From Pseudomonas soli (GTDB taxonomy: Bacteria; Pseudomonadota; Gammaproteobacteria; Pseudomonadales; Pseudomonadaceae), in contig NZ_FOEQ01000013.1 in the NCBI RefSeq assembly GCF_900110655.1, forward strand, positions 87,618-151,617: 64,000 nucleotides of DNA. Direction: 5' to 3'. The position numbers were made by a program, and so were the translations under genes. The notes under the pieces were generated by a model. The model was not told the DNA's origin, ran no database searches, and worked only from the letters and a program-made list of their open reading frames with translations. The stretch's first letter is position 1. Each line of letters begins with the position of its first letter. Positions 17,215 to 24,203 of this stretch are shown here, one piece after another.

Positions 17215-17679
17215 TTACTCTTTGGCTGGCTCGCGGGCCAGGCGGTCGATTTCTTCGCGGAATTCGTCGAGGTCCTGGAAACGTCGGTAGACCGAGGCGA
17301 ATCGGATGTAGGCCACTTCGTCGAGCTTGCGCAGCTCGGCCATCACCATCTCGCCGACCACCAGCGATTTCACTTCGCGCTCGCCGGTGGCACGCAGGCG
17401 GCTCTTGATGTGCGCCAACGCCGCTTCCAGGCGCTCGACGCTGACCGGGCGCTTTTCCAGCGCGCGCTGCATGCCGGCGCGCAGCTTGTCTTCATCGAAG
17501 GGCTGGCGCGTGCCGTCCTGCTTGATCAGCCGCGGCAGCACCAGCTCGGCGGTTTCGAAGGTGGTGAAACGTTCGCCGCAGGCGACGCACTCGCGACGGC
17601 GACGCACCTGTTCGCCCTCGGCGACCAGGCGCGAGTCGATGACCTTGGTGTCGTTGGCCCCGCAAAACGGACAGTGCAT
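17215..17679 (-). CDS. nrdR: Transcriptional repressor NrdR
   Basis: NrdR senses ATP/dATP and represses ribonucleotide reductase genes. The ATG at 17679 gives 154 residues beginning MHCPFCG, the standard start; the frame stays open far upstream but only as antisense of other genes. A zinc ribbon (CPFC and CVAC, residues 3-34) binds DNA. It is followed by an ATP-cone domain with LVLPRLIKQDGTRQPFDEDKL and VAYIRFASVYRRFQDLDEF. It is the first gene of the minus-strand riboflavin run, and its promoter lies in the 105-base gap shared divergently with the YbaY-like gene. Confidence 0.97.
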   Translation of the reverse strand: MHCPFCGANDTKVIDSRLVAEGEQVRRRRECVACGERFTTFETAELVLPRLIKQDGTRQPFDEDKLRAGMQRALEKRPVSVERLEAALAHIKSRLRATGEREVKSLVVGEMVMAELRKLDEVAYIRFASVYRRFQDLDEFREEIDRLAREPAKE

Positions 17680-17784
17680 GGTGACAGGCAACAAAAAAAG
17701 GGAGGGCCATGGTAGCGCATTGCACTGGCAAGACAAGCCAAAGGGGTTACCATCCATGCAAATCTGCCCGTGAAGGACGACCCC

Positions 17785-18237
17785 ATGTACCCTCGAGCGC
17801 TCGTCGTGCTGTGTTGCGCCGCCCTGCTCGCCGCCTGCGGCAGCGACCGCCCAAATCCGGAGCAAGCCCCGGCCCCGGTGCCGGCCAAGGTGGCAAAGAA
17901 GACCGAACCCCTGGGCCCGCTGCCGGCCTACCAGCGCGAGCTGAGCGGTACCCTGATGGAAATCCCGGCAGGTGCCGATGTGGAGCTGGCCCTGCTGGTA
18001 ATCGACGAGCGTGGCCGCCCGCAGCAACTGCTGGCCAGCAGCACCCTGAGCGGCACCGGCCAGGCCTTGCCCTACCGACTGCGCTTCAACCCCGAAGCCT
18101 TCCCGGCCGGCGCGCGGGTCGAACTGCGCGGCCGCGCCAGCCGCTCCGGCCAGTTGATCCTGCACCTGCCTCCGGTACCCATCGCCCAGGCCCAGACCCA
18201 GGCCACCGGCCCGCTGCGTTTCGAAAAGGCACCATAG
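17785..18237 (+). CDS. YbaY/YscW-type lipoprotein
   Basis: The start at 17785 places a good ribosome-binding site (GAAGGACGA) upstream and gives 150 residues. The N-terminus is a lipoprotein signal with lipobox LLAAC (Cys near residue 16), so the mature protein is membrane-anchored. The body has the features of the YbaY/YscW beta-sandwich: ELSGTLMEIPAGADVELALLVID, then a strand with PYRLRFNPEAFPAGARVELRGR. The family has no firmly established function in Pseudomonas. Its stop abuts the methyltransferase gene start at 18238. It is divergent from nrdR. Confidence 0.75.
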   Translation: MYPRALVVLCCAALLAACGSDRPNPEQAPAPVPAKVAKKTEPLGPLPAYQRELSGTLMEIPAGADVELALLVIDERGRPQQLLASSTLSGTGQALPYRLRFNPEAFPAGARVELRGRASRSGQLILHLPPVPIAQAQTQATGPLRFEKAP

Positions 18238-18897
18238 ATGGCCCCGCTGGCCCTGCAACAGGCCTTGAGCGGCCTGATCGGCGAAGCACGCCTGATCGTC
18301 AGTGAACTGCCCGAGTGCGACCTGAAACTCTGGTTGATCGACGACCAGAACATGGATCGCGCATTCAGCAGCGAGGAAACCCGGCGCATTCTCGAAGAGC
18401 CTCCCTACTGGAGCTTCTGCTGGGCCAGCGGCCTGGCCATGGCGCGCTACCTGGCCGAGCAACCGCACTGGGTGCGTGGCAAGCGCGTGCTGGACTTCGG
18501 CGCCGGCTCCGGCATCGCCGGGATCGCCGCCGCCCGGGCCGGCGCGCTGGAGGTGGTGGCCTGCGACCTCGACCCGCTGGCCCTGGACGCCTGCCGCGCC
18601 AACGCCGCACTGAACAACGTGACACTGGGCTACAGCAGCGACTTCTTCGCCGAGGCCGACCGCTTCGACCTGATCCTGGTCGCCGATGTGCTCTACGACC
18701 GCGCCAACCTGCCGTTGCTGGACGCATTCCTCGGCCGTGGCCGCCAGGCGCTGGTGGCCGACTCGCGGGTGCGCGATTTCAGCCACCCGCTGTACCGTCC
18801 GCTCGGCGTGCTGGAGGCGCTGACCCTGCCGGATCTGGCCGAGCCGCACGAATTCCGCCGGGTCAGCCTGTACCACGCCAGCCGCGAGCCCTTATAG
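18238..18897 (+). CDS. Class I SAM-dependent methyltransferase (METTL20/ETFBKMT-like)
   Basis: This 219-residue protein has a Rossmann-type methyltransferase core: motif I RVLDFGAGSGIAGIAAARAG near residue 82, CDLDPLALDAC for the SAM ribose-binding acidic loop, and FDLILVADVLYDR as motif IV. The N-terminal LKLWLIDDQNMD and PPYWSFCWASG segments resemble the METTL20/nicotinamide N-methylase-like group, which methylates lysines of proteins such as electron transfer flavoprotein. The substrate here is not known. It starts on the base following the lipoprotein stop and precedes the thioredoxin-TPR gene by 31 bases. Confidence 0.78.
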   Translation: MAPLALQQALSGLIGEARLIVSELPECDLKLWLIDDQNMDRAFSSEETRRILEEPPYWSFCWASGLAMARYLAEQPHWVRGKRVLDFGAGSGIAGIAAARAGALEVVACDLDPLALDACRANAALNNVTLGYSSDFFAEADRFDLILVADVLYDRANLPLLDAFLGRGRQALVADSRVRDFSHPLYRPLGVLEALTLPDLAEPHEFRRVSLYHASREPL

Positions 18898-18928
18898 TGG
18901 GGGCATTCACGGATTTGCGAGAGTCACG

Positions 18929-19801
18929 ATGAGCCAGGAAACACCATTTATCTTCGATGCCACCGATGCCACCTTCCAGCAGTTGGTCATCGAGAACTCC
19001 TTCCACAAGCCGGTACTGGTCGACTTCTGGGCCGAATGGTGCGCGCCGTGCAAGGCGCTGATGCCGCTGTTGGCGAAGATCGCCGAGGGCTACCAGGGCG
19101 AGCTGCTGCTGGCCAAGATCAACTGCGACGTCGAGCAGCAGGTCGTCGCCCAGTTCGGCATCCGCAGCCTGCCGACCGTGGTGTTGTTCAAGGATGGCCA
19201 ACCGGTCGACGGCTTTGCCGGCGCGCAGCCCGAGTCGGCCATCCGCGCCATGCTCGAACCCCATGTGCAGATGCCCGCGCCGCCCGCCGCCGCGCCGCTG
19301 GAGCAGGCCAAGGCGCTGTTCGCCGAAAGTCGCTTCAGCGAGGCCGAGGCCCTGCTGCAGGTGCTGCTGGGTGAAGACAACAGCAATGCCGAGGCGCTGA
19401 TCCTCTACGCCCGCTGCCTGGCCGAGCGTGGCGAGCTGGGCGAGGCCCAGGTGGTGCTCGACGCGGTCAAGACCGACGAGCACAAGGCCGCACTGGCCGG
19501 CGCCAAGGCCCAGCTGACCTTCCTGCGCCAGGCCGCCAGCCTGCCGGAAGCCGCGGAGCTGAAGAGCCGCCTGGCGCAGAATCCGCAGGATGACGAAGCA
19601 ACCTACCAGCTGTGCATCCAACAGTTGGCACGCCAGCAGTACGAGGCCGCAATGGATGGATTGCTGAAGCTGTTTCAGCGCAACCGCGCCTACGAGAACG
19701 GCCTGCCGCAGAAGGCGCTGCTACAGGTGTTCGAGCTGCTGGGCAACGAGCATCCGCTGGTCAGTGTGTACCGCCGCAAGCTGTCCTCAGCGTTGTTCTG
19801 A
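18929..19801 (+). CDS. cnoX: Thioredoxin-TPR co-chaperone (CnoX/YbbN family)
   Basis: This 290-residue cytoplasmic protein combines an N-terminal thioredoxin domain (1 to about 110; active site WCAPC, Cys38 and Cys41; cis-Pro in RSLPTVV) with C-terminal TPR-like helices (about 120-290, including LEQAKALFAESRFSEAEALL). That is the CnoX/YbbN layout, a holdase that protects proteins from oxidation and hands them to GroEL/DnaK. The CxxC is intact here, unlike the degenerate site of E. coli YbbN, so it may also act as an oxidoreductase. It is the last gene of the short plus-strand run. Confidence 0.88.
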   Translation: MSQETPFIFDATDATFQQLVIENSFHKPVLVDFWAEWCAPCKALMPLLAKIAEGYQGELLLAKINCDVEQQVVAQFGIRSLPTVVLFKDGQPVDGFAGAQPESAIRAMLEPHVQMPAPPAAAPLEQAKALFAESRFSEAEALLQVLLGEDNSNAEALILYARCLAERGELGEAQVVLDAVKTDEHKAALAGAKAQLTFLRQAASLPEAAELKSRLAQNPQDDEATYQLCIQQLARQQYEAAMDGLLKLFQRNRAYENGLPQKALLQVFELLGNEHPLVSVYRRKLSSALF

Positions 19802-19827
19802 GGCTGCTGGGGCTGCTATGCAGCCCC

Positions 19828-20172
19828 TCATCCCACCCAGCGATACACCGGCGCATCCACGCCACTTTCCACCTTCACCTCACTGCTATGGCGCAACCGC
19901 ACCAGCAGCCGCTTGCCTGCCGCCACGCTTCCGGCCAAACCTTCCAGACGCTCCAGCAGTTCCGGACCACCCATCTGCCCCGCCTGACGCAGCACTTCAC
20001 GCGCCGCCACCCACTGTCCGTCATCCTGTCGGGGTACGGGGCTGGCGCTGACCGGCGCAGCTTCCACCGGGGCCTGGACATCCATCCTACGCCCCAGCTG
20101 CGCCCACTCATGCGGCTCCAGCTCGACAGTCAGGTCCACCGGCCACGCGCCGATCTGCCCACGAATTCTCAC
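19828..20172 (-). CDS. Conserved hypothetical protein
   Basis: This 114-residue protein starts MRIRGQIGAWPVDLTVELEPHEWAQLGRR and ends KVESGVDAPVYRWVG. It has no signal peptide or membrane segment and no motif I can assign. It has a mixed charged composition, a Pro/Ala linker near residues 33-50, and the basic stretch GKRLLVRLRHSSEVKV. It converges on the cnoX-like gene and is divergent from the His-rich DUF2796 gene. I recall an equivalent small gene at this place in P. aeruginosa (PA4062), so it is probably real despite unknown function. Confidence 0.65.
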   Translation of the reverse strand: MRIRGQIGAWPVDLTVELEPHEWAQLGRRMDVQAPVEAAPVSASPVPRQDDGQWVAAREVLRQAGQMGGPELLERLEGLAGSVAAGKRLLVRLRHSSEVKVESGVDAPVYRWVG

Positions 20173-20256
20173 GATTATTTCCTTGTTTCCAGGCTCGATT
20201 ACGCCATGCTCCCACGAACATGAAACCTGTGCCAGGCAGGCTGGCGGGGCAAATGC

Positions 20257-20279
20257 AAATTGTTATAACATCACAAATT
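20257..20279 (+). promoter_or_regulatory. Putative Zur box
   Basis: This 23-base dyad is centred on an A at 20268; its 11-base arms match at 8 of 11 positions. It contains the perfect palindrome TGTTATAACA (20261-20270). It resembles the Zur half-site GTTATA/TATAAC and lies 27 bases before the start of the His-rich DUF2796 gene, where a bound repressor would block transcription. Confidence 0.6.
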
Positions 20280-20306
20280 CATCCTAAGCCGCCTGTGGAG
20301 CCGTCC

Positions 20307-20870
20307 ATGCGTCGTCTGTTGCTCGCCCTGCCCTTTGCCCTGCTTCCCCTGGCCGTGGCCCATGCCCACGACGATCACGACCATGATCACGATCACGCCC
20401 ATGGCACCCTCGGCGCCCATGAGCACGGCGTGGCCAAGCTCAACGCGGTACTCGACGGCAACGTCCTCGAGCTGGCGCTGGACAGCCCGGCAATGAACCT
20501 GGTGGGCTTCGAACACGCCGCCAGCAGCGACGCCGACAAAGCCAAGGTCGCCGCCGCCCGCCAGCAGCTAGAACAACCCCTGAAGTTGTTCGCCATCGCC
20601 CAGGCCGCCGGTTGCAAGGAGGAGGCCCAGGACCTGGAAAGCCCGCTGTTCGGTAATGCCCCCGAGGCTGGCGGCGACGCGCACCAGCACGCCGACATCA
20701 ATGCCCGTTACCAACTGACCTGCGCCACCCCGGGCAAACTCACCCAGATCGACCTCGGCCGCCTGTTCAAAACCTTCCCGCAAACCCAGAAGATCAACGT
20801 GCAACTGATCGGCCCGAATGGCCAGAAAGGCGTGGAAGCCACCCCCGCCAAGGCCGTGGTCGAGTTCTGA
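20307..20870 (+). CDS. His-rich periplasmic DUF2796 protein (ZrgA-like zinc protein)
   Basis: The ATG at 20307 gives 187 residues with a signal peptide (LLLALPFALLPLAVAHA). The mature N-terminus is very rich in His and Asp (HDDHDHDHDHAHGT, then GAHEHGVAKLN), a likely metal-binding stretch, with further HQHAD in the middle. This is the DUF2796/ZrgA family, linked to zinc uptake in Vibrio. A Zur-like dyad precedes it, and it abuts an ABC ATPase gene without a gap. I infer a periplasmic zinc-binding component. An upstream in-frame start at 20220 would put the Zur box inside the coding region and is rejected. Confidence 0.82.
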   Translation: MRRLLLALPFALLPLAVAHAHDDHDHDHDHAHGTLGAHEHGVAKLNAVLDGNVLELALDSPAMNLVGFEHAASSDADKAKVAAARQQLEQPLKLFAIAQAAGCKEEAQDLESPLFGNAPEAGGDAHQHADINARYQLTCATPGKLTQIDLGRLFKTFPQTQKINVQLIGPNGQKGVEATPAKAVVEF

Positions 20871-21581
20871 ATGAGCCAGCCGCTGATCGAACTGCATGAC
20901 CTGGTGTTCGCCTGGCCTGGCCAGGCGCCGCTGCTGGAGATCCCGGCGTTTCGCCTGGAGCCCGGCGAGGCGTTGTTCCTCAAGGGCCCCAGCGGCAGTG
21001 GCAAGACCACCCTGCTCGGCCTGCTGGGCGGGGTCAACCGCCCAGGCCAGGGCAGCATCCGCCTGCTCGGCCAGGACTTGGCGACCTTGGGCCAGGGCGC
21101 GCGCGACCGCTTCCGGGTCGATCACACCGGCTACATCTTCCAGCAGTTCAACCTGCTGCCGTTCCTCTCGGTGCGCGAAAACGTCGAGCTGCCCTGCCGC
21201 TTCTCGAAAAGCCGTGCCGCTCGCGCCGCCCAGCGCCACGGCAGCATCGACCAGGCCGCTGCCCAGTTGCTCGCCCACCTGGGTCTGGACGACCCGGCCC
21301 TGCTCGCCCGCCGCGCCGACAGCCTGTCGATCGGGCAGCAGCAGCGAGTCGCCGCGGCCAGGGCGCTGATCGGCCAGCCCGAGCTGGTGATCGCCGACGA
21401 GCCGACCTCGGCCCTCGACGCCGACACCCGCGAGGCGTTCATCCGCCTGTTGTTCGACGAATGCCGCGACGCCGGCGCCAGCCTGCTGTTCGTCAGTCAT
21501 GACCAGAGCCTGGCGCCGCTGTTCGACCGCCATCTGTCCCTGGCCGAGCTCAATCGCGCCGCCAAGCCCCGGGAGGCCTGA
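20871..21581 (+). CDS. ABC transporter ATP-binding protein (MacB/LolD type)
   Basis: This 236-residue ATPase has a Walker A GPSGSGKTTLLGLLGG, Q-loop FQQFNLLPFLSV, signature LSIGQQQRVAAARAL (a variant of LSGGQ with Ile replacing the first Gly), Walker B LVIADEPTSALD and switch His in LLFVSHD. It belongs with the MacB/LolD/FtsE group that works with FtsX-like permeases. It starts immediately after the DUF2796 gene and overlaps the permease gene by one base. In this context the pair probably moves a metal-related substrate or works mechanically across the envelope, rather than acting as a drug pump. Confidence 0.88.
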   Translation: MSQPLIELHDLVFAWPGQAPLLEIPAFRLEPGEALFLKGPSGSGKTTLLGLLGGVNRPGQGSIRLLGQDLATLGQGARDRFRVDHTGYIFQQFNLLPFLSVRENVELPCRFSKSRAARAAQRHGSIDQAAAQLLAHLGLDDPALLARRADSLSIGQQQRVAAARALIGQPELVIADEPTSALDADTREAFIRLLFDECRDAGASLLFVSHDQSLAPLFDRHLSLAELNRAAKPREA

Positions 21582-22846
21582 TGTACCTGCTTCGCCTTGC
21601 CCTGGCCAGCCTGGCCAACCGCCGTTTCACCGCCCTGCTCACCGCGTTCGCCATCGCCCTGTCGGTGTGCTTGCTGCTGGCCGTCGAGCGGGTACGCACC
21701 GAAGCCCGCGCCAGTTTCGCCAGCACCATCAGCGGCACCGACCTGATCGTCGGCGCCCGTTCGGGGTCGGTGAATCTGCTGCTGTACTCGGTGTTCCGCA
21801 TCGGCAATGCCACCAACAATATCCGCTGGGACAGCTACGAGCATTACGCCAAGGATCCACGGGTGAAGTGGGCGATCCCGATTTCCCTGGGCGATTCGCA
21901 CCGCGGCTACCGGGTGATGGGCACCAGCGCCGACTACTTCAGCCATTACCAGTTCGGTCGCCGCCAGCACCTGGCACTCGACCAGGGCCGGGCGTTCGCC
22001 GACGATCCGTTCGAAGTGGTGCTGGGTGCCGAAGTCGCCGAGGCGCTGCACTACAAACTGGGTGACAAGCTGGTGCTGGCGCACGGCGTGGCCGCCATCA
22101 GCCTGGTCAAGCATGACGACAAGCCATTCACCGTGGTCGGCGTGCTCGAGCGCACCGGCACCCCGGTGGACCGCACCCTGCACATCAGCCTGGCAGGGAT
22201 GGAGGCGATTCACATCGACTGGCACAACGGCGTCCCGGCCCGTGGCGCCGGACGCATCAGTGCCGAGCAGGCCCGCGCCATGGACCTGCAACCCACCGCC
22301 ATCACCGCCTTCATGCTCGGGCTCAACAGCAAGATCGCCACTTTCAGCCTGCAGCGCGAGATCAACGAGTACCGTGCCGAGCCCCTGCTTGCGATCCTGC
22401 CCGGTGTGGCCCTGCAGGAGCTGTGGAGCCTGATGGGCACGGCCGAGCAGGCACTGTTCGTGGTGTCGTTGTTCGTCGTGCTCACCGGCCTGATCGGCAT
22501 GCTCACCGCGATTCTCACCAGCCTCAACGAACGCCGCCGGGAAATGGCCATCCTGCGCTCGGTGGGGGCCCGTCCCTGGCACATCGCCGGGCTGCTGGTG
22601 CTCGAGGCACTGGCCCTGGCATTGTCGGGCATCGCCGCCGGGCTTGGCTTGCTGTATGCCTGCATAGCCCTGGCACAGGGCTATGTGCAGGCCAATTACG
22701 GGCTGTACCTGCCATTGGCCTGGCCAAGCGCCCATGAGTGGACGCTGCTGGCTATCATCCTTGGCGCGGCGCTGCTGATGGGCAGCGTGCCGGCCTGGCG
22801 CGCCTACCGACAGTCGCTGGCCGATGGCCTGTCGATTCATCTTTGA
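21581..22846 (+). CDS. ABC transporter permease (FtsX/MacB type)
   Basis: This 421-residue permease has one N-terminal membrane helix (about 5-30), a large periplasmic domain (about 40-285), and three C-terminal helices (about 285-315, 340-365 and 380-405). That is the four-helix FtsX/MacB layout. Between the last helices lies the cytoplasmic LNERRREMAILRSVGARP coupling segment typical of this family. It overlaps the ATPase stop (TGATG) and is followed eight bases later by the DUF3299 gene. Such permeases usually act mechanotransmissively. The substrate is inferred to be zinc-related only because of the Zur-like site and the His-rich partner. Confidence 0.85.
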   Translation: MYLLRLALASLANRRFTALLTAFAIALSVCLLLAVERVRTEARASFASTISGTDLIVGARSGSVNLLLYSVFRIGNATNNIRWDSYEHYAKDPRVKWAIPISLGDSHRGYRVMGTSADYFSHYQFGRRQHLALDQGRAFADDPFEVVLGAEVAEALHYKLGDKLVLAHGVAAISLVKHDDKPFTVVGVLERTGTPVDRTLHISLAGMEAIHIDWHNGVPARGAGRISAEQARAMDLQPTAITAFMLGLNSKIATFSLQREINEYRAEPLLAILPGVALQELWSLMGTAEQALFVVSLFVVLTGLIGMLTAILTSLNERRREMAILRSVGARPWHIAGLLVLEALALALSGIAAGLGLLYACIALAQGYVQANYGLYLPLAWPSAHEWTLLAIILGAALLMGSVPAWRAYRQSLADGLSIHL

Positions 22847-22854
22847 GAACCTTC

Positions 22855-23409
22855 ATGAGCGCGACGTCCATGGACAAAAGGCAGGCTTCCACCGCTTGGC
22901 ATTACCTGTTACTGGCAGTGGTGTTGCTGGCATCCACGGTGTGCGCCGCCGAACCTCGTGAACTGGACTGGCCCGCCCTGATCCCCGAAGGCGCGCCGAT
23001 CATCCCGCCGCAACTGACGCCACTGCACGACCTGTCGCAGATCAGCGACGCGCTGGCCGCCGAGGCCGCCCCCGCCGCGCGCCAGCAGGCGCCCAACGCG
23101 CCGGTGGTGAAGGCACTGGACGGCCAGCCGGTGAAGATCCCCGGCTACATCGTGCCACTGGAGGTCAGCGACGAAGGCCGCACCACCGAATTCCTTCTGG
23201 TGCCCTACTACGGCGCCTGCATCCACGTGCCACCGCCACCCTCGAACCAGATCGTGCACATCTTCAGCGAGATGGGCGTGCGCATCGAAGACCTCTATCA
23301 ACCCTACTGGATCGAAGGCACGATGCAGGTCAAGGCTTCCAGCAGCGAGCTGGCGGATGCGGGCTACCAGATGGAAGCCGAGAAAATCTACGCTTATGAG
23401 CTTAAGTGA
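22855..23409 (+). CDS. DUF3299 periplasmic protein
   Basis: The ATG at 22855 gives 184 residues with an N-terminal hydrophobic export segment (HYLLLAVVLLASTVCAA). The mature domain shows IPGYIVPLEVSDEG, FLLVPYYGACIHVPPPPSNQIVHI and EGTMQVKASSSELADAGYQM, the DUF3299 pattern. The Cys-x-His near CIHVPPPP may bind a metal, but that is inference. It is the fourth gene of the Zur-like operon, and the same quartet occurs in P. aeruginosa as PA4063-PA4066 by my recollection. Function undefined. An ORF start at 22738 lies within the permease gene and is rejected. Confidence 0.8.
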   Translation: MSATSMDKRQASTAWHYLLLAVVLLASTVCAAEPRELDWPALIPEGAPIIPPQLTPLHDLSQISDALAAEAAPAARQQAPNAPVVKALDGQPVKIPGYIVPLEVSDEGRTTEFLLVPYYGACIHVPPPPSNQIVHIFSEMGVRIEDLYQPYWIEGTMQVKASSSELADAGYQMEAEKIYAYELK

Positions 23410-23440
23410 GAACTGTGCACGCCCGTTTGAAGAGGCTTCG

Positions 23441-23454
23441 TTGAGCTGGGTCAA
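23441..23454 (+). promoter_or_regulatory. Putative Anr/Fnr box upstream of oprG
   Basis: TTGAGCTGGGTCAA has the TTGA-N6-TCAA form of Anr/Fnr sites. Its centre is 29 bases upstream of a TACCAT -10-like element (23477-23482), as expected for class II activation. oprG of P. aeruginosa is known to be oxygen and Anr responsive. Confidence 0.65.
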
Positions 23455-23519
23455 ACTTTCTGTTTAGTCAGCTTCGTACCATTGGACTACTCGATTACTC
23501 ACGTCCTCTGGGAGCTTCC

Positions 23520-24203
23520 ATGAACAAGTCCTTGCTCAGTGCCTCGCTCGTCGCGTTGGCGCTCGCAGCCCCTGTTGCCCACGCCCACCAGGCGGGGGAT
23601 TTCATCCTCCGCGCCGGCGCCATCACCACTGCGCCGAACGAAAGCAGCGGTGACATCAAGCTCGATGGCGCCAAGGTCTCGGGCACCAAGGCGACCCTGG
23701 ACAGCGACACCCAGCTGGGCCTGGCCTTCGCCTACATGCTCACCGACCACATCGGCCTCGAGCTGCTGGCTGCCACGCCGTTCCAGCACACCGTCGGCGT
23801 CAAGGGCCTCGGCCCAGGCCTGGACGGCAAGCTGGCCGACATCAAGCAACTGCCACCGACCCTGTCGCTGCAGTACTACCCGATGGAGCCAAGCTCCAAA
23901 TTCCAGCCCTACGCCGGCGTGGGCATCAACTACACGATGTTCTTCGATGAAGACCTGAAGAGCAATCGTAAGGCCCAGGGCTTCAGCAACATGAAGCTGA
24001 AGGACTCGGTGGGTATCGCCGGCCAGCTGGGCATGGACTACATGCTTACCGACAACCTGCTGCTCAACGCCGCGGTCTGGTACGTCGACATCGACACCAA
24101 GGCCAGCATCAATGGCCCGAGCGCCCTGGGCGTCGGCAAGACCAAGGTCGACGTGGACGTCGATCCATGGGTCTACATGGTCGGCATCGGCTACAAGTTC
24201 TGA
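23520..24203 (+). CDS. oprG: OmpW-family outer membrane protein OprG
   Basis: This 227-residue protein has a signal peptide (LLSASLVALALAAPVAHA) and begins HQAGDFILRAGAI, as OmpW/OprG proteins do. It contains the family segments GLAFAYMLTDHIGLELLAATPF, PTLSLQYYP and YAGVGINYT, and ends WVYMVGIGYKF with the C-terminal Phe used for outer membrane assembly. It forms a small eight-stranded barrel that passes small hydrophobic molecules. An Anr-like box lies upstream. The last 13 bases overlap the end of the convergent MFS gene. Synteny with a zinc-type operon upstream and an epimerase downstream matches P. aeruginosa PA4063-PA4069. Confidence 0.92.
   Translation: MNKSLLSASLVALALAAPVAHAHQAGDFILRAGAITTAPNESSGDIKLDGAKVSGTKATLDSDTQLGLAFAYMLTDHIGLELLAATPFQHTVGVKGLGPGLDGKLADIKQLPPTLSLQYYPMEPSSKFQPYAGVGINYTMFFDEDLKSNRKAQGFSNMKLKDSVGIAGQLGMDYMLTDNLLLNAAVWYVDIDTKASINGPSALGVGKTKVDVDVDPWVYMVGIGYKF

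Noticed and set aside
14450..17290. Long plus-strand open frame (946 codons) opposite ribBA-ribE-ribD
   Set aside because: It spans three recognised genes on the other strand and has no domain or ribosome-binding site; it is a codon-bias shadow.
15356..17679. FMN riboswitch in the riboflavin gene run
   Set aside because: Gaps between nrdR, ribD, ribE and ribBA are 2 to 42 bases, and the gap before ribA shows no RFN-type conserved boxes.
17215..18876. 553-codon frame as one large NrdR-like protein
   Set aside because: Only the last 154 codons are NrdR; the rest is antisense to the lipoprotein and methyltransferase genes.
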